From NCBI GenBank assembly GCA_025455045.1, contig JALONJ010000007.1, positions 1 to 34,179 of the forward strand: a stretch of DNA of 34,179 nucleotides, given 5' to 3'. The notes beneath the pieces are model-generated. The model saw nothing but the letters and a program-made list of their open reading frames with translations. It searched no databases and was not told the origin of the DNA. Every line of letters begins with the position of its first letter. Within the stretch, counting starts at the first letter, position 1. A program made the translations under genes and the position numbers. The stretch is from Microscillaceae bacterium. GTDB taxonomy: Bacteria > Bacteroidota > Bacteroidia > Cytophagales > Microscillaceae. Below, piece by piece: positions 1 to 8,076 of the stretch.

Positions 1-97
1 CATTTTTTCTTGGATTTGTCCTATTCAGGAAGCCCAAACTAACCCTACTTAGAAAAATACAATTTTCTCTGGTAAATAGTTTCCTTAAAGTCTATAA
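1..97. repeat. Left arm of the terminal inverted repeat
   Basis: Bases 1-97 are the exact reverse complement of 34083-34179; the first mismatch is at 98/34082, and four more bases match after it. No gene lies in the arm. A perfect repeat ending exactly at both window edges is what a de Bruijn assembler leaves when a contig stops at a repeat present elsewhere in opposite orientation. It could also be the end of an inserted element or of a linear molecule. The sequence alone cannot decide. Confidence 0.95.
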
Positions 98-460
98 GAT
101 AAAGCTATTTTACTGAAAATGGGTAGAGAACTGCAATAGTTGCTTGTGGGGACATAAGCAACGGCATAGACTCCTCACTTTGCTCGGAATCACTGAAATT
201 GATAAATTTCAGAAAAAATACTTTTTCTAGAAAGTACTGAAGTTGTAAAAATAATTCATAAAACCTTGATTATCAGCTACTTACAAATTAAAAAAAATCC
301 TAAAAAAGCTACATTTAATTGGCATTTAGCCCAAAAATGACTAACTTTAAACCCTCAAAACAAACGGCTTTATAGTTTTCCAAAATTAAAGCCTTGTACT
401 TTTTAATAACTCATTGATTATCAATTACTTACGAATAATTAAATCGAAAAATTATAAAAA
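98..460. other. Spacer upstream of gyrA with two TGATWATCA motifs
   Basis: No gene seen. There is a small hairpin at 193-212 (CTGAAATT, loop GATA, AATTTCAG). Two same-orientation copies of the dispersed motif have cores at 267-275 and 415-423, the second ending 37 bases before the gyrA start. The stretch is very A+T rich. No TAnnTTTG -7 box was found, so the gyrA promoter is not assigned. Confidence 0.6.
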
Positions 461-3400
461 ATGACTGATTATAGTAATCAACAAATTACGCCCGTCGACA
501 TCGAAGACGAAATGCGGACTGCCTATATCGACTATGCGATGTCGGTAATCATTTCGCGCGCCCTGCCCGATGTACGCGATGGGCTTAAGCCCGTTCACCG
601 CCGCGTACTCTACAGTATGGATGAGCTGGGCGTAGGTGCCGGCAAGCCCTTCAAAAAATCGGCAAGGATTGTGGGGGATTGTTTCATAGCCGGAACAATG
701 GTAAGCACTCCTCAAGGCTTACTACCCATCGAAAATTTACAAGTGGGCGATGAAGTTTATACGCAAAATAACCTTCGCAAAATCACGCAGTTGTATATAA
801 TGCCCAAACAAAAGCTATGGGAAGTAAAAACTAAAAATAACCAAACCAACATTTGTACCGCCGGACAAAAATTTAAAGTATTTACCAGCGATTTGCAATT
901 TGTTTGGAAAGAAGCCAAAGATTTGCAGGCGGGGGATTTGATTGTTTGTCGAGAAATCAAAACTGAACCAAAATTAGTAGAAGTATTTGATAATCAAGTA
1001 CTTACTAATCAAAATAATGAACCGACTAAGCTTTTGATTGATGAAATATATTTCTCGGAAATTACTTCAGTCAAAGAAACTTATGAAGATATTACTTATG
1101 ATATTCAAGTAGAAACTGACCACGAATTTATCGCCAATGGAATGTTGGTGCATAATTGCCTTGGCAAGTACCACCCGCACGGCGATGCTTCGGTCTATGA
1201 TACGTTGGTGCGCTTGGCGCAAGAGTGGTCAATGCGGTATTTGTTGGTGGACGGACAAGGAAACTTTGGCTCGGTAGATGGCGATTCGGCGGCTAGTATG
1301 CGCTATTGTGTAGTAGGCGATACGCGGATTAAAACTAATCAAGGCTTGCTCAAAATCCAAGATCTAATCCAAAACTCGGCACTCAACAGCGAAACGGATT
1401 TGCATTTAAAAGTTCTTTCGTTACACAAAATCCAAAACCAAACTTCTAAATTTTTCAATTCGGGCAAGCATCCGGTCTATCAATTAGTTACCGAAGAAGG
1501 TTTTAAACTTGCCGGAACTGCCAACCACCCCGTTTTGGTCTTTACCAAAGATGCCGAGGGCAAGCCTTTGTATGCTTGGAAATTATTGGAAAAAATTGAA
1601 AAAGGCGATAAAATCATCATTGACCGCACCCAAAGCGTGTTGAATGAAAAAGAATTGACCGAAACCGAAAAAAATTGGGCAATTATTGCCGGATGTCTGA
1701 TTTCGGAAGGTTTTATTTCCGAAAAACGCCTAGGATTCAACAATACCGACCAAAAGTATTACCAAGATTTTGTAGAGGCTTACCGCGTCAATGTGGGCAA
1801 TAAATTTTATGATTATGCGCGCACTTTAAAATCGGGCAAGCCCATTTATGAATTTGACGTACAAAACCTTTCGGAGTTTATCCAAAGTCCTTTGTATGCC
1901 GATTTAGTAGGCTTAAAATCCGGCGAAAAACGAATTCCCGAATACATTTTCCAAGCGTCTAAACCTGCCCAACGGATCTTTTTGCAATATTTGTTCGAGG
2001 GCGATGGTTCTATTTCCCTAGTTCGTGATACTACTTTGTGCTTGCAATACTGCACCCAAAGCCGCCAATTGGCTGAAGATGTGCAATTGCTTTTGCTGGA
2101 GTTTGGAGTTATTGGCAAAGTTTCGCCTTGCAAAGAGCGCAATGAATTTAAGGTTGCCATTGGTGGGTTTCATAACATTCAAAAATTTTATGAAAATATA
2201 AATTTTGCTTCACAAAAGATTGAGAAATTTAAGCAACTCTTTGAAAATGAGCAACTTAGGCGCGAACAAGAAAACCCCAAATACCAACTTACCGCCGATT
2301 ATATTCCTTATATTGCCGATTATATTCGTCAATATGACCGCCAAGCTACCGGCAAGTACAATTATTTTTTAGCGAAAAAGAATTTTGACCGCTACGAAAG
2401 AATTGACAGTTATTTGCCCGAAATTTTAACTACCATCAACAACGAAAATCTTAAAAAACTTTTTCAGGAGTTGATAGCCGACCGCTATTATTTTGCTACG
2501 GTGGCGCAATGCGAGCAATTGACCGAAGAAGCCATTGTTTATTCGGTAAAAGTGGAAAGTGAATGTCATTCTTTTGTGGCAAATGGCTTGATTAATCACA
2601 ATACCGAAGCCCGCCTCCAACGCATTTCCGAAGAATTATTGGCAGATTTGAACAAAGATACGGTTGATTTTCAACCCAATTTTGATGATTCATTGCAAGA
2701 ACCTTCGGTTTTGCCTTGCAAAGTGCCTAATTTGTTGATTAATGGCACTTCGGGTATTGCCGTGGGGATGGCAACCAATATGGCTCCGCATAATTTGACC
2801 GAATCAATTGAGGGCGTAATTGCTTATTTGGAAAACCCCGAAATTACGATTCGAGAACTGATGAATTATATTCCCGCCCCCGATTTTCCGACCGGCGGCA
2901 CTATATATGGTTTAAATGGCGTACGCAATGCTTACGAAACCGGGCGCGGGCGAGTCGTAATGCGCGCCAAAGCCGATTTTCAGGAGTCCAAAACCGGCAA
3001 AGCTCAAATCATTGTTACCGAAATTCCTTACCAAGTCAATAAAGCCCAAATGATTGAGCGCACTTGGGAATTGGTGCAAGAGAAGAAAATTGAAGGTATC
3101 AGCGAAATCCGCGATGAATCAGACCGCGAAGGAATGCGAATTGTGTATGACCTCCGCAAAGATGCCGTACCGATGGTGGTTTTGAATCAATTATACAATT
3201 ACACGGCTTTGCAATCTTCGTTTGGGATAAACAATGTGGCTTTGGTCAAAGGTCGCCCCCAAACTTTGAACCTCAAAGAAATGATTCATTACTTTGTGGA
3301 ACATCGCCACGATGTAGTCTATCGCCGAACCGCGTTTGAACTCAAGGAAGCCCAAGCTCGCCAGCATATTTTAGCCGGTTTGTTGATTGCCTTAGATCAC

Positions 3401-4804
3401 CTAGACGAAGTAATCGCCTTGATTCGCGCTTCGCAAGATGCCGAAAATGCCAAAGTGGGCTTGATGGAAAAATTTGGCTTGTCCGAAATTCAGGCAAAAG
3501 CCATTTTGGAAATGCGTTTGCAAAGATTGACCGCTTTGGAGCGCGACAAAATCGTGAAAGAATACGAAGAAATCACGGCTTTGATTATCAAATTGGAAGC
3601 CATTTTAGCTGACAAAGGCTTGAGAGCTGAAATCATCAAAAATGAATTGCTCGAAATGAAGCAAAAATACGGCGACAAACGCCGTAGCGAAATTATGCGC
3701 GATGTGGATGGTGAGGAGTTTTCGGACGAAGATATGATTCAAAATGAGCAAGCCGTGATTAGTATTTCCCACGAAGGATATATCAAACGTACTTCCTTGA
3801 ACGAATATCGCACGCAGGGTAGGGGAGGAGTAGGCTCGCGCGGCACTTCCAAAGGCGAAGACTTTACCGAACACTTGTTTGTGGCTTCTTTGTTGGATTA
3901 TATTTTAATCTTTACTGAATCAGGGCAAGTCTATTGGCTCAAAGTCTATAAAATTCCTGAAGCCGGCAAAACCGCGCGCGGGCGGGCTATTCAAAATTTG
4001 GTGCAAATGGACAAAGAGGATAAAGTACGCGCCGTAGTAAAAGTGAGCAATTTGAAAGACCCCGATTATCTCGAGAATCATTATTTGGTGATGTGTACCG
4101 AAAAAGGCGTTATCAAAAAAACTACTCTAGAAGCCTTCTCGCGCCCCCGCCAAAATGGTATTCGGGCTATTTCCTTCCAAGAAGGTGAGGACGATCGATT
4201 GTTGAATGTTGAATTGACCGATGGCAATGCGGATATTATCATTGCTATTCGCTCGGGGCGTGCCATTCGTTTTCACGAAGATGCCGTGCGCTCGATGGGT
4301 CGCGTAGCTTATGGCGTGCGTGGCATTACCCTTGACGACGAAACCGACATCGTAGTAGGAATGGTATGTATAGATAAACCGGAATTAGACTTGCTGGTTG
4401 TATCCGAAAACGGCTATGGCAAACGCTCGGCTCTGGAAGATTATCGCATCACCAATCGCGGCGGCAAGGGCATCAAAACCCTGCAAGTAACCGAAAAAAC
4501 CGGCAAATTGGTAGCTATTCAAGCCGTAACCGATAAAGATGATTTGATGATTATTAACAAATCGGGAATGGTGATTCGGATGGCGGTTTCGGATATGCGC
4601 GTGATGGGCAGAGCTACTCAAGGCGTGCGCCTCATTCGCCTGCAAGAAGACGATACCATTACTTCCATCACCAAAATCGAAATCGAGGAAAGTGTTGAAA
4701 ATGAAGTAGTTAGCGATGAAATAACTCCAACGATTGAAGGAATCATTGAAGAAAACCCTCATCATTTAAACGGCAAAGCCGAAGATGATGAAGTAGTGGA
4801 ATAA
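461..4804 (+). CDS. gyrA: DNA gyrase subunit A precursor with two inteins
   Basis: GyrA breaks and rejoins DNA and, with GyrB, introduces negative supercoils using ATP. The 1447-residue precursor starts with the typical IDYAMSVIISRALPDVRDGL region. It is interrupted after residue 73 (IVGD) and after residue 282 (AASMRY). Removing both inteins leaves 856 residues, a normal GyrA length. Tyr282 (position 123 of the spliced protein) is the DNA-cleaving tyrosine, and intein 2 starts at the next residue. The extein shows KYHPHGD, VDGQGNFGS and TEARL, then the coiled-coil region and the C-terminal beta-pinwheel with a GyrA-box-like QGRGGVG near precursor residue 1120. The residue after intein 1 is Cys where other GyrA proteins usually have Val or another residue, as required of a +1 nucleophile. 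The ATG follows an A-rich stretch without a Shine-Dalgarno sequence. The gene is followed by a motif copy and a terminator, so it is probably monocistronic. Confidence 0.97.
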   Translation: MTDYSNQQITPVDIEDEMRTAYIDYAMSVIISRALPDVRDGLKPVHRRVLYSMDELGVGAGKPFKKSARIVGDCFIAGTMVSTPQGLLPIENLQVGDEVYTQNNLRKITQLYIMPKQKLWEVKTKNNQTNICTAGQKFKVFTSDLQFVWKEAKDLQAGDLIVCREIKTEPKLVEVFDNQVLTNQNNEPTKLLIDEIYFSEITSVKETYEDITYDIQVETDHEFIANGMLVHNCLGKYHPHGDASVYDTLVRLAQEWSMRYLLVDGQGNFGSVDGDSAASMRYCVVGDTRIKTNQGLLKIQDLIQNSALNSETDLHLKVLSLHKIQNQTSKFFNSGKHPVYQLVTEEGFKLAGTANHPVLVFTKDAEGKPLYAWKLLEKIEKGDKIIIDRTQSVLNEKELTETEKNWAIIAGCLISEGFISEKRLGFNNTDQKYYQDFVEAYRVNVGNKFYDYARTLKSGKPIYEFDVQNLSEFIQSPLYADLVGLKSGEKRIPEYIFQASKPAQRIFLQYLFEGDGSISLVRDTTLCLQYCTQSRQLAEDVQLLLLEFGVIGKVSPCKERNEFKVAIGGFHNIQKFYENINFASQKIEKFKQLFENEQLRREQENPKYQLTADYIPYIADYIRQYDRQATGKYNYFLAKKNFDRYERIDSYLPEILTTINNENLKKLFQELIADRYYFATVAQCEQLTEEAIVYSVKVESECHSFVANGLINHNTEARLQRISEELLADLNKDTVDFQPNFDDSLQEPSVLPCKVPNLLINGTSGIAVGMATNMAPHNLTESIEGVIAYLENPEITIRELMNYIPAPDFPTGGTIYGLNGVRNAYETGRGRVVMRAKADFQESKTGKAQIIVTEIPYQVNKAQMIERTWELVQEKKIEGISEIRDESDREGMRIVYDLRKDAVPMVVLNQLYNYTALQSSFGINNVALVKGRPQTLNLKEMIHYFVEHRHDVVYRRTAFELKEAQARQHILAGLLIALDHLDEVIALIRASQDAENAKVGLMEKFGLSEIQAKAILEMRLQRLTALERDKIVKEYEEITALIIKLEAILADKGLRAEIIKNELLEMKQKYGDKRRSEIMRDVDGEEFSDEDMIQNEQAVISISHEGYIKRTSLNEYRTQGRGGVGSRGTSKGEDFTEHLFVASLLDYILIFTESGQVYWLKVYKIPEAGKTARGRAIQNLVQMDKEDKVRAVVKVSNLKDPDYLENHYLVMCTEKGVIKKTTLEAFSRPRQNGIRAISFQEGEDDRLLNVELTDGNADIIIAIRSGRAIRFHEDAVRSMGRVAYGVRGITLDDETDIVVGMVCIDKPELDLLVVSENGYGKRSALEDYRITNRGGKGIKTLQVTEKTGKLVAIQAVTDKDDLMIINKSGMVIRMAVSDMRVMGRATQGVRLIRLQEDDTITSITKIEIEESVENEVVSDEITPTIEGIIEENPHHLNGKAEDDEVVE
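680..1156 (+). other. Intein 1 of GyrA: mini-intein without endonuclease (159 aa)
   Basis: This in-frame segment encodes a protein-splicing element, precursor residues 74-232. It starts with Cys in block A (CFIAGTMVSTPQGLLPIENL, then VGDEVYT). It ends with block F (YDIQVETDHEFIANG) and block G (LVHN), and is followed by Cys as +1 nucleophile. The length and the absence of any LAGLIDADG motif make it a mini-intein. Block B reads CTAGQKF, where the family pattern is TxxH, so the usual assisting His appears to be Gln. The linker between blocks B and F, where an endonuclease would sit, includes a near-consensus copy of the TGATWATCA motif at 988-996. The insertion site (IVGD/CLGKYHPHG) is just upstream of the quinolone-resistance region. 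I do not recognise it with certainty as a known GyrA intein site. Confidence 0.93.
1307..2602 (+). other. Intein 2 of GyrA: full-length intein with LAGLIDADG endonuclease (432 aa)
   Basis: Precursor residues 283-714, between the catalytic MRY and TEARL. Splicing blocks are Cys283 at the start (CVVGDTRIKT), block B with its His (GTANHPVLV), block F (YSVKVESECHSFVANG) and block G ending INHN, followed by Thr as +1 residue. Two DOD endonuclease motifs are present: GCLISEG near residues 411-417 and YLFEGDGSI near 510-518. Both have their acidic residue, so the homing endonuclease looks intact. From known biology, mycobacterial GyrA inteins such as Mxe GyrA occupy the same Tyr/Thr junction. Whether the endonuclease is active is inference. 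Confidence 0.95.
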
Positions 4805-4807
4805 TTC

Positions 4808-4834
4808 ATAACTGATTGATAATCAATTAGTTAT
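4808..4834. repeat. Best full-palindrome copy of the TGATWATCA motif
   Basis: Starting three bases after the gyrA stop, this 27-bp stretch pairs with itself around a central A (core TGATAATCA at 4817-4825). Thirteen-base arms read ATAACT-G-ATTGAT and ATCAAT-T-AGTTAT, with one mismatch. A hairpin would be all A-U apart from a few pairs and has no proper loop, so a site for a dimeric DNA-binding protein is more likely than an RNA structure. Confidence 0.8.
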
Positions 4835-4838
4835 ATCA

Positions 4839-4869
4839 AAAGCCTTTCTAATTCAGAAAGGCTTTTTTT
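4839..4869 (+). terminator. Rho-independent terminator of gyrA
   Basis: An 11-bp stem (AAAGCCTTTCT paired with AGAAAGGCTTT) with loop AATTC is followed by a run of T. It lies 34 bases after the gyrA stop, between two TGATWATCA copies (4817 and 4907). Confidence 0.9.
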
Positions 4870-5363
4870 ATGTTGTGAAGCCAACGATTTTCAATTCATA
4901 AAGTTTTGATAATCAGAAAGTTATGTATTTTATTACAACCTATATTTTTGGTTATTTTGGAAAAAACGATTATAAATCTTCAAACCTGATGGGTTTTAAT
5001 CTGCTGAGTATCGCCTACAAAAGAGTTTTTATTATAAAATAATTGCAAAACAACAAATCCTCACATTGTAAGAAATTTCAACTTAGGAGCAATTTTTGTA
5101 GAGAAAAAACGTAAAAAATCATAATAAACCAAGAATAATTTAGTTTTTTGTCAAAAAAGTATTAATTTTCAGGTTTGATGGCAGTAGATTACAACTTTGT
5201 AGCCGAGTTTTTCGTTTGAAATAAGATACAACATCTTTCTTCAATACCCAAAACCCCCAAAAACAGTACAAATCTCACATCATTATATATTGTAAAGTTA
5301 TATTTTCTTAGCAATTTTGCCTCCGATTGGAGGTTACAATTTTAATAAATTTAGTATTTAACC
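4870..5363. other. Spacer between gyrA and the sigma factor gene
   Basis: No gene seen. Contents are a TGATAATCA core at 4907-4915, preceded like two other copies by AATTCATAA; a distant inverted pair TCAAACCTGA near 4982 and TCAGGTTTGA near 5170; and a small hairpin CCTCC-GATT-GGAGG at 5320-5333. The rest is featureless A+T-rich DNA. Confidence 0.5.
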
Positions 5364-5382
5364 AAAAAGCTCGGCTTTTTTT
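5364..5382 (+). promoter_or_regulatory. Hairpin with T-run directly before the sigma factor start
   Basis: AAAAAGC, loop TCG and GCTTTTTTT form a short terminator-like hairpin ending three bases before the ATG at 5386. An in-frame stop at 5359-5361 excludes an earlier start. The hairpin may attenuate transcription or mask the initiation region. The function is inference. Confidence 0.5.
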
Positions 5383-5385
5383 GCA

Positions 5386-5925
5386 ATGAAAGACAGCCTC
5401 CTAATTAGTAAAATTAAGAAAGGTGATGAAACGGCTTTAGACTACATTTATAAGAAGAATTATAAAATGATGACTCGAATGATTGTGAACAACAACGGGT
5501 CAGAGGACGAAGCCAAAGACATCTACCAAGAGGCTATTGTTATATTTTGGCAAAAAGCCATTCGCAGCGACTTTGAGCTTACTTCCAAAATAAGTACATT
5601 TATTTATAGTATTTGTCAAAATCTCTGGCGCAAAGAATTGGAACGCAAATCTCGCCTCTCCAACGAACTCAAAGACGGAAAAGAAGTAAATGATTTTGAC
5701 CAAAAAGAACGCGATAGCATTATCGCCGATTGTTTGAATAGTTTGGGCGAAACTTGCCGCAAGGTTTTGATGTATTATTACTTCGACAACCTCTCGATGC
5801 AAGACATAGCTGACAAGATGGGTTTTGCCAATGCCGACACTGCCAAAACCAAAAAATATAAGTGCAAAAAAGAATTAGACGAATTAATCAAATCTAAGTA
5901 CAAAGCTTCCGATTTTCTGGATTAA
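5386..5925 (+). CDS. ECF-type RNA polymerase sigma-70 factor
   Basis: This 179-residue protein has the two-domain layout of extracytoplasmic-function sigma factors, which redirect RNA polymerase to a small regulon. Region 2 spans about residues 20-85 (LDYIYKKNYKMM, EDEAKDIYQEAIVIFWQ, FIYSICQNLWRKELERK). Region 4 spans about 115-170, with the helix-turn-helix LSMQDIADKMGFANADTAKT followed by KKYKCKKELDEL. The next gene starts four bases after the stop and encodes a single-pass membrane protein, the usual place for an anti-sigma factor. The pair probably forms an operon ended by the terminator at 6945-6993. The signal it responds to is unknown, and no region 2.4/4.2 specificity can be read. Confidence 0.92.
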   Translation: MKDSLLISKIKKGDETALDYIYKKNYKMMTRMIVNNNGSEDEAKDIYQEAIVIFWQKAIRSDFELTSKISTFIYSICQNLWRKELERKSRLSNELKDGKEVNDFDQKERDSIIADCLNSLGETCRKVLMYYYFDNLSMQDIADKMGFANADTAKTKKYKCKKELDELIKSKYKASDFLD

Positions 5926-5929
5926 ACTT

Positions 5930-6910
5930 ATGACTCACGACTTTTATAACGAAAACCTCGACGCTTACCTCAAAAGCGAACTCACCGCCCAAGAAAAAGC
6001 CGTGTTCGAGCAACTGATTGAGCAAGACCCGGTGCTGAAGAGCGACTTTTTGTTGCAAAAAGATATTTATGAAGCCATTTGCCAACGCCGCAAGCAAATT
6101 CTCAAAGCCCGATTGGACAAAGTAGAAATGGACGAAATCCCTTTTTATTACAATTTGCCTCGTACGGCAATGGTGGGTACTTTGGCTACCGCCGTTTTGC
6201 TGACCGGAGTATTGGTGTTTTTTGATAATGTCAAATCGCCTTTGCAAAAAAATGAACACTTGGCAAAAGCCCCAGAAACGCAAAAAAACTCGGATACTAC
6301 CAATAACATTCAGCAAATAGAGGCGAAAGACCCTCAAATTGCCGAAGCCCAAAGCCCCACATTGCTCAACGAAACCTCCACGATTGCCCAACCCAACTAT
6401 ACTATTGCGAGGGTGCAAAATCGTAATCGTTTGGTAATCAATCGTTTACAAGTTATTAGCCCCAAAAACGAAGCCCCATTAGCTACTATAGATAAGATTG
6501 ACACCCGTCAAGAATTTGACAAGCGTGCCGATGAATCGGGCAAGCCGCGTTTGGTGGTAGAAAAGAAGCAAAATGTACCCTTGGCGTTTGAGAGCAAAAA
6601 TACCAATGATGATTTGAGTGTTTATGACGGCAAAAATGAGCCGGTTTTGGAAAAAGTCTCCGAAAAAAACAAGCTCACTTATCAATATTACAACAATACT
6701 TTGTTTCTTTTTAACAATAATACCCGAGGCAAGGAGTTTCATCTCAACATTAACAATAAAATGAGACACTTTTTATTGTATGAAAATGAGTATTATGAGT
6801 TTAATGAAAATCAATTCAATAAATCGGATTTGAGCAAAGTAGAAGATTCATATTTGCTCCAACAATTGAAAAATATTTCCCAAAATAGTAATTCTATTTT
6901 GAAAAAATAA
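5930..6910 (+). CDS. Putative membrane anti-sigma factor
   Basis: A 326-residue single-pass protein. Residues 1-65 (LDAYLKSELTAQEKAVFEQL, DPVLKSDFLL) match the helical N-terminal pattern common in Bacteroidota anti-sigma-like proteins, although no zinc-finger HxxxCxxC is visible. Residues 80-98 (AMVGTLATAVLLTGVLVFF) are the membrane segment. The periplasmic remainder is low-complexity, rich in N, E, K and Q, and has no recognised domain. It is translated four bases after the sigma gene, so the two are coupled. The anti-sigma role is inferred from position and topology. The C-terminal half could be a cell-envelope sensor. Confidence 0.72.
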   Translation: MTHDFYNENLDAYLKSELTAQEKAVFEQLIEQDPVLKSDFLLQKDIYEAICQRRKQILKARLDKVEMDEIPFYYNLPRTAMVGTLATAVLLTGVLVFFDNVKSPLQKNEHLAKAPETQKNSDTTNNIQQIEAKDPQIAEAQSPTLLNETSTIAQPNYTIARVQNRNRLVINRLQVISPKNEAPLATIDKIDTRQEFDKRADESGKPRLVVEKKQNVPLAFESKNTNDDLSVYDGKNEPVLEKVSEKNKLTYQYYNNTLFLFNNNTRGKEFHLNINNKMRHFLLYENEYYEFNENQFNKSDLSKVEDSYLLQQLKNISQNSNSILKK

Positions 6911-6944
6911 TTGCAATTGATTGATAATCAATTATTTATAATAT

Positions 6945-6993
6945 AAAATCCAAAATGTAATAAGCCTGGGTGCTTTTATGTTTTGGATTTTTT
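6945..6993 (+). terminator. Terminator after the sigma/anti-sigma operon
   Basis: AAAATCCAAAA (6945-6955) pairs with TTTTGGATTTT (6981-6991), followed by more T. The 25-base loop contains a small AAGC/GCTT stem. A TGATAATCA copy (6922-6930) sits between the stop codon and this hairpin, as at gyrA. Confidence 0.75.
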
Positions 6994-7009
6994 GGTTTGA
7001 TACAAAGAA

Positions 7010-7072
7010 ATGTCCGTCTTTGGCGGATTAGCCCCTACTCGCCTACCAAGGCAAGGGCATAGCAAAGGACAT
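7010..7072. repeat. Small palindromic insertion-like segment
   Basis: ATGTCC and GGACAT close a G+C-richer 63-bp segment containing the hairpins GTCTTTGGCGGA and GCCTACCAAGGC. The TTTGGCGGATTA part recurs at 9945-9960 and in degenerate form at 24626-24646. It resembles a dispersed repeat fragment lying upstream of the AraC-family gene. Confidence 0.45.
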
Positions 7073-7099
7073 CATTAGCACCTATATTTATTACTACAA

Positions 7100-8017
7100 A
7101 TGATTCACGAAATTCAATCTCTCAATGAATATTGCCAGCATATTCGGATTAGTTTGCCCAAACATTCCCAGTTTGATATTCGCCGATTCGAGGATAATAT
7201 GCTGACCGTAAAGGCAAAAGTAGAGCCTTTTCGTCATCAATTTTTTGCCATAGCCCTCAAATTGGCGGGCGGGGGCAGTGCCAAAACCGGATTTAGCCAA
7301 ACCTCCGAAGCCGAACCCAGTTTATTTTTCAATACCCCTTATCAAATCACCTCTTGGGATATAAAACCCGATTGGGAAGGCTATTACATTATTTTTACCC
7401 AAGATTTTATTCAAAAAAATCAACATATCAGCTCTTTGTTGTACGATTTTCCGTTTTTGCGAATGGACCAATCTATTCCTCTGACTCTTGAAAGCTGTGA
7501 TATTGAATGGATAAAATTGCTTTTTGACAATATTTTTGATGAATATCACTCGGCAAATTCGGACAAATTTGACTTAATTCAAGCTTTTACCCATACATTG
7601 CTCTTGTATGTAAGGCGGGCGTATAATCAAACTGTATTCAAAAACCCCGAAATTGCCCAAGCCAATCGCCGAGCCGATATAAGCCTTACTGCCCGTTTTC
7701 AGACCTTAATTGAACAAAGTTTTGCGCCCAATCAACCCAAAATCAATCCGCACTCGCTAGAGTACTATGCCGACGAACTGGGCGTACACCCCAACCACTT
7801 AAACGCCACCAGCAAGCGAATAACCGGCAAAAATGCCTCGCAATTGGTTCAAAATCAGGTACTTATCCTTGCCAAGTCGCTATTGGCACAAACAGATTTG
7901 AGCATCAAAGAAATAGCCTACCAATTATATTTCAAAGAACCCACTCATTTTAATGCTTTTTTTAAAAAATTGACCCAAATCACTCCGGCTCAGTTCAGAG
8001 AAGATAACCAGCTTTGA
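7100..8017 (+). CDS. AraC-family transcriptional regulator
   Basis: A 305-residue protein with an N-terminal sensor region (about 1-190, cupin-type AraC ligand-binding layout) and a C-terminal AraC/XylS double helix-turn-helix (about 219-303). Helix-turn-helix 1 is YYADELGVHPNHLNATSKRI. Helix-turn-helix 2 is LSIKEIAYQLYFKEPTHFNAFFKK, followed by the signature TQITPAQFRE. Such proteins bind pairs of direct-repeat half-sites about 21 bp apart and activate neighbouring metabolic genes. Two TTTGAAAT half-sites 21 bp apart lie at and just after this gene's stop, upstream of the aldo/keto reductase. An identical arrangement precedes the SDR remnant at 9742. Autoregulation is not evident: no such pair lies upstream of 7100. 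The ligand is unknown. Confidence 0.93.
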   Translation: MIHEIQSLNEYCQHIRISLPKHSQFDIRRFEDNMLTVKAKVEPFRHQFFAIALKLAGGGSAKTGFSQTSEAEPSLFFNTPYQITSWDIKPDWEGYYIIFTQDFIQKNQHISSLLYDFPFLRMDQSIPLTLESCDIEWIKLLFDNIFDEYHSANSDKFDLIQAFTHTLLLYVRRAYNQTVFKNPEIAQANRRADISLTARFQTLIEQSFAPNQPKINPHSLEYYADELGVHPNHLNATSKRITGKNASQLVQNQVLILAKSLLAQTDLSIKEIAYQLYFKEPTHFNAFFKKLTQITPAQFREDNQL

Positions 8018-8041
8018 AATTTATCATTTTTGCTTTGAAAT
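8013..8041 (+). promoter_or_regulatory. Paired direct repeats, predicted AraC-type operator of the aldo/keto reductase
   Basis: TTTGAAAT at 8013-8020 and 8034-8041, in the same orientation and 21 bp apart, within longer repeats GCTTTGAAATTYAT (8011-8024 and 8032-8045). The first overlaps the stop codon of the AraC gene. The second ends 28 bases before the TATTTTTG box. Spacing and position match operators of AraC-family activators, where the promoter-proximal half-site abuts the -35/-33 region. Confidence 0.72.
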
Positions 8042-8046
8042 TCATT

Positions 8047-8076
8047 ACCACTTGGGCTACCAAGTGGTTTATTTTT
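8047..8076 (+). terminator. Hairpin with T-rich tail after the AraC gene
   Basis: A perfect 9-bp stem (ACCACTTGG paired with CCAAGTGGT, loop GCTA) is followed by TTATTTTT. It can terminate the AraC transcript, but it also lies between the half-sites and the -7 box of the next gene, so a second role as an operator is possible. Confidence 0.7.

Noticed and set aside
193..212. Hairpin at 193-212 as a terminator
   Set aside because: On the plus strand it is followed by A residues rather than T, and it lacks G+C in the stem. No gene ends nearby.
1168..1190. Ala at the GyrA position equivalent to E. coli Ser83 (HPHGDASVYDT) as a quinolone-resistance mutation
   Set aside because: As far as I recall, the DAS order is common in this bacterial group, so it is likely the natural state and not an acquired change.
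4808..4834. FNR/CRP-type operator reading of TTGATWATCAA
   Set aside because: FNR boxes have TTGAT and ATCAA four bases apart; here the half-sites are separated by one base in every copy, so the geometry does not fit.
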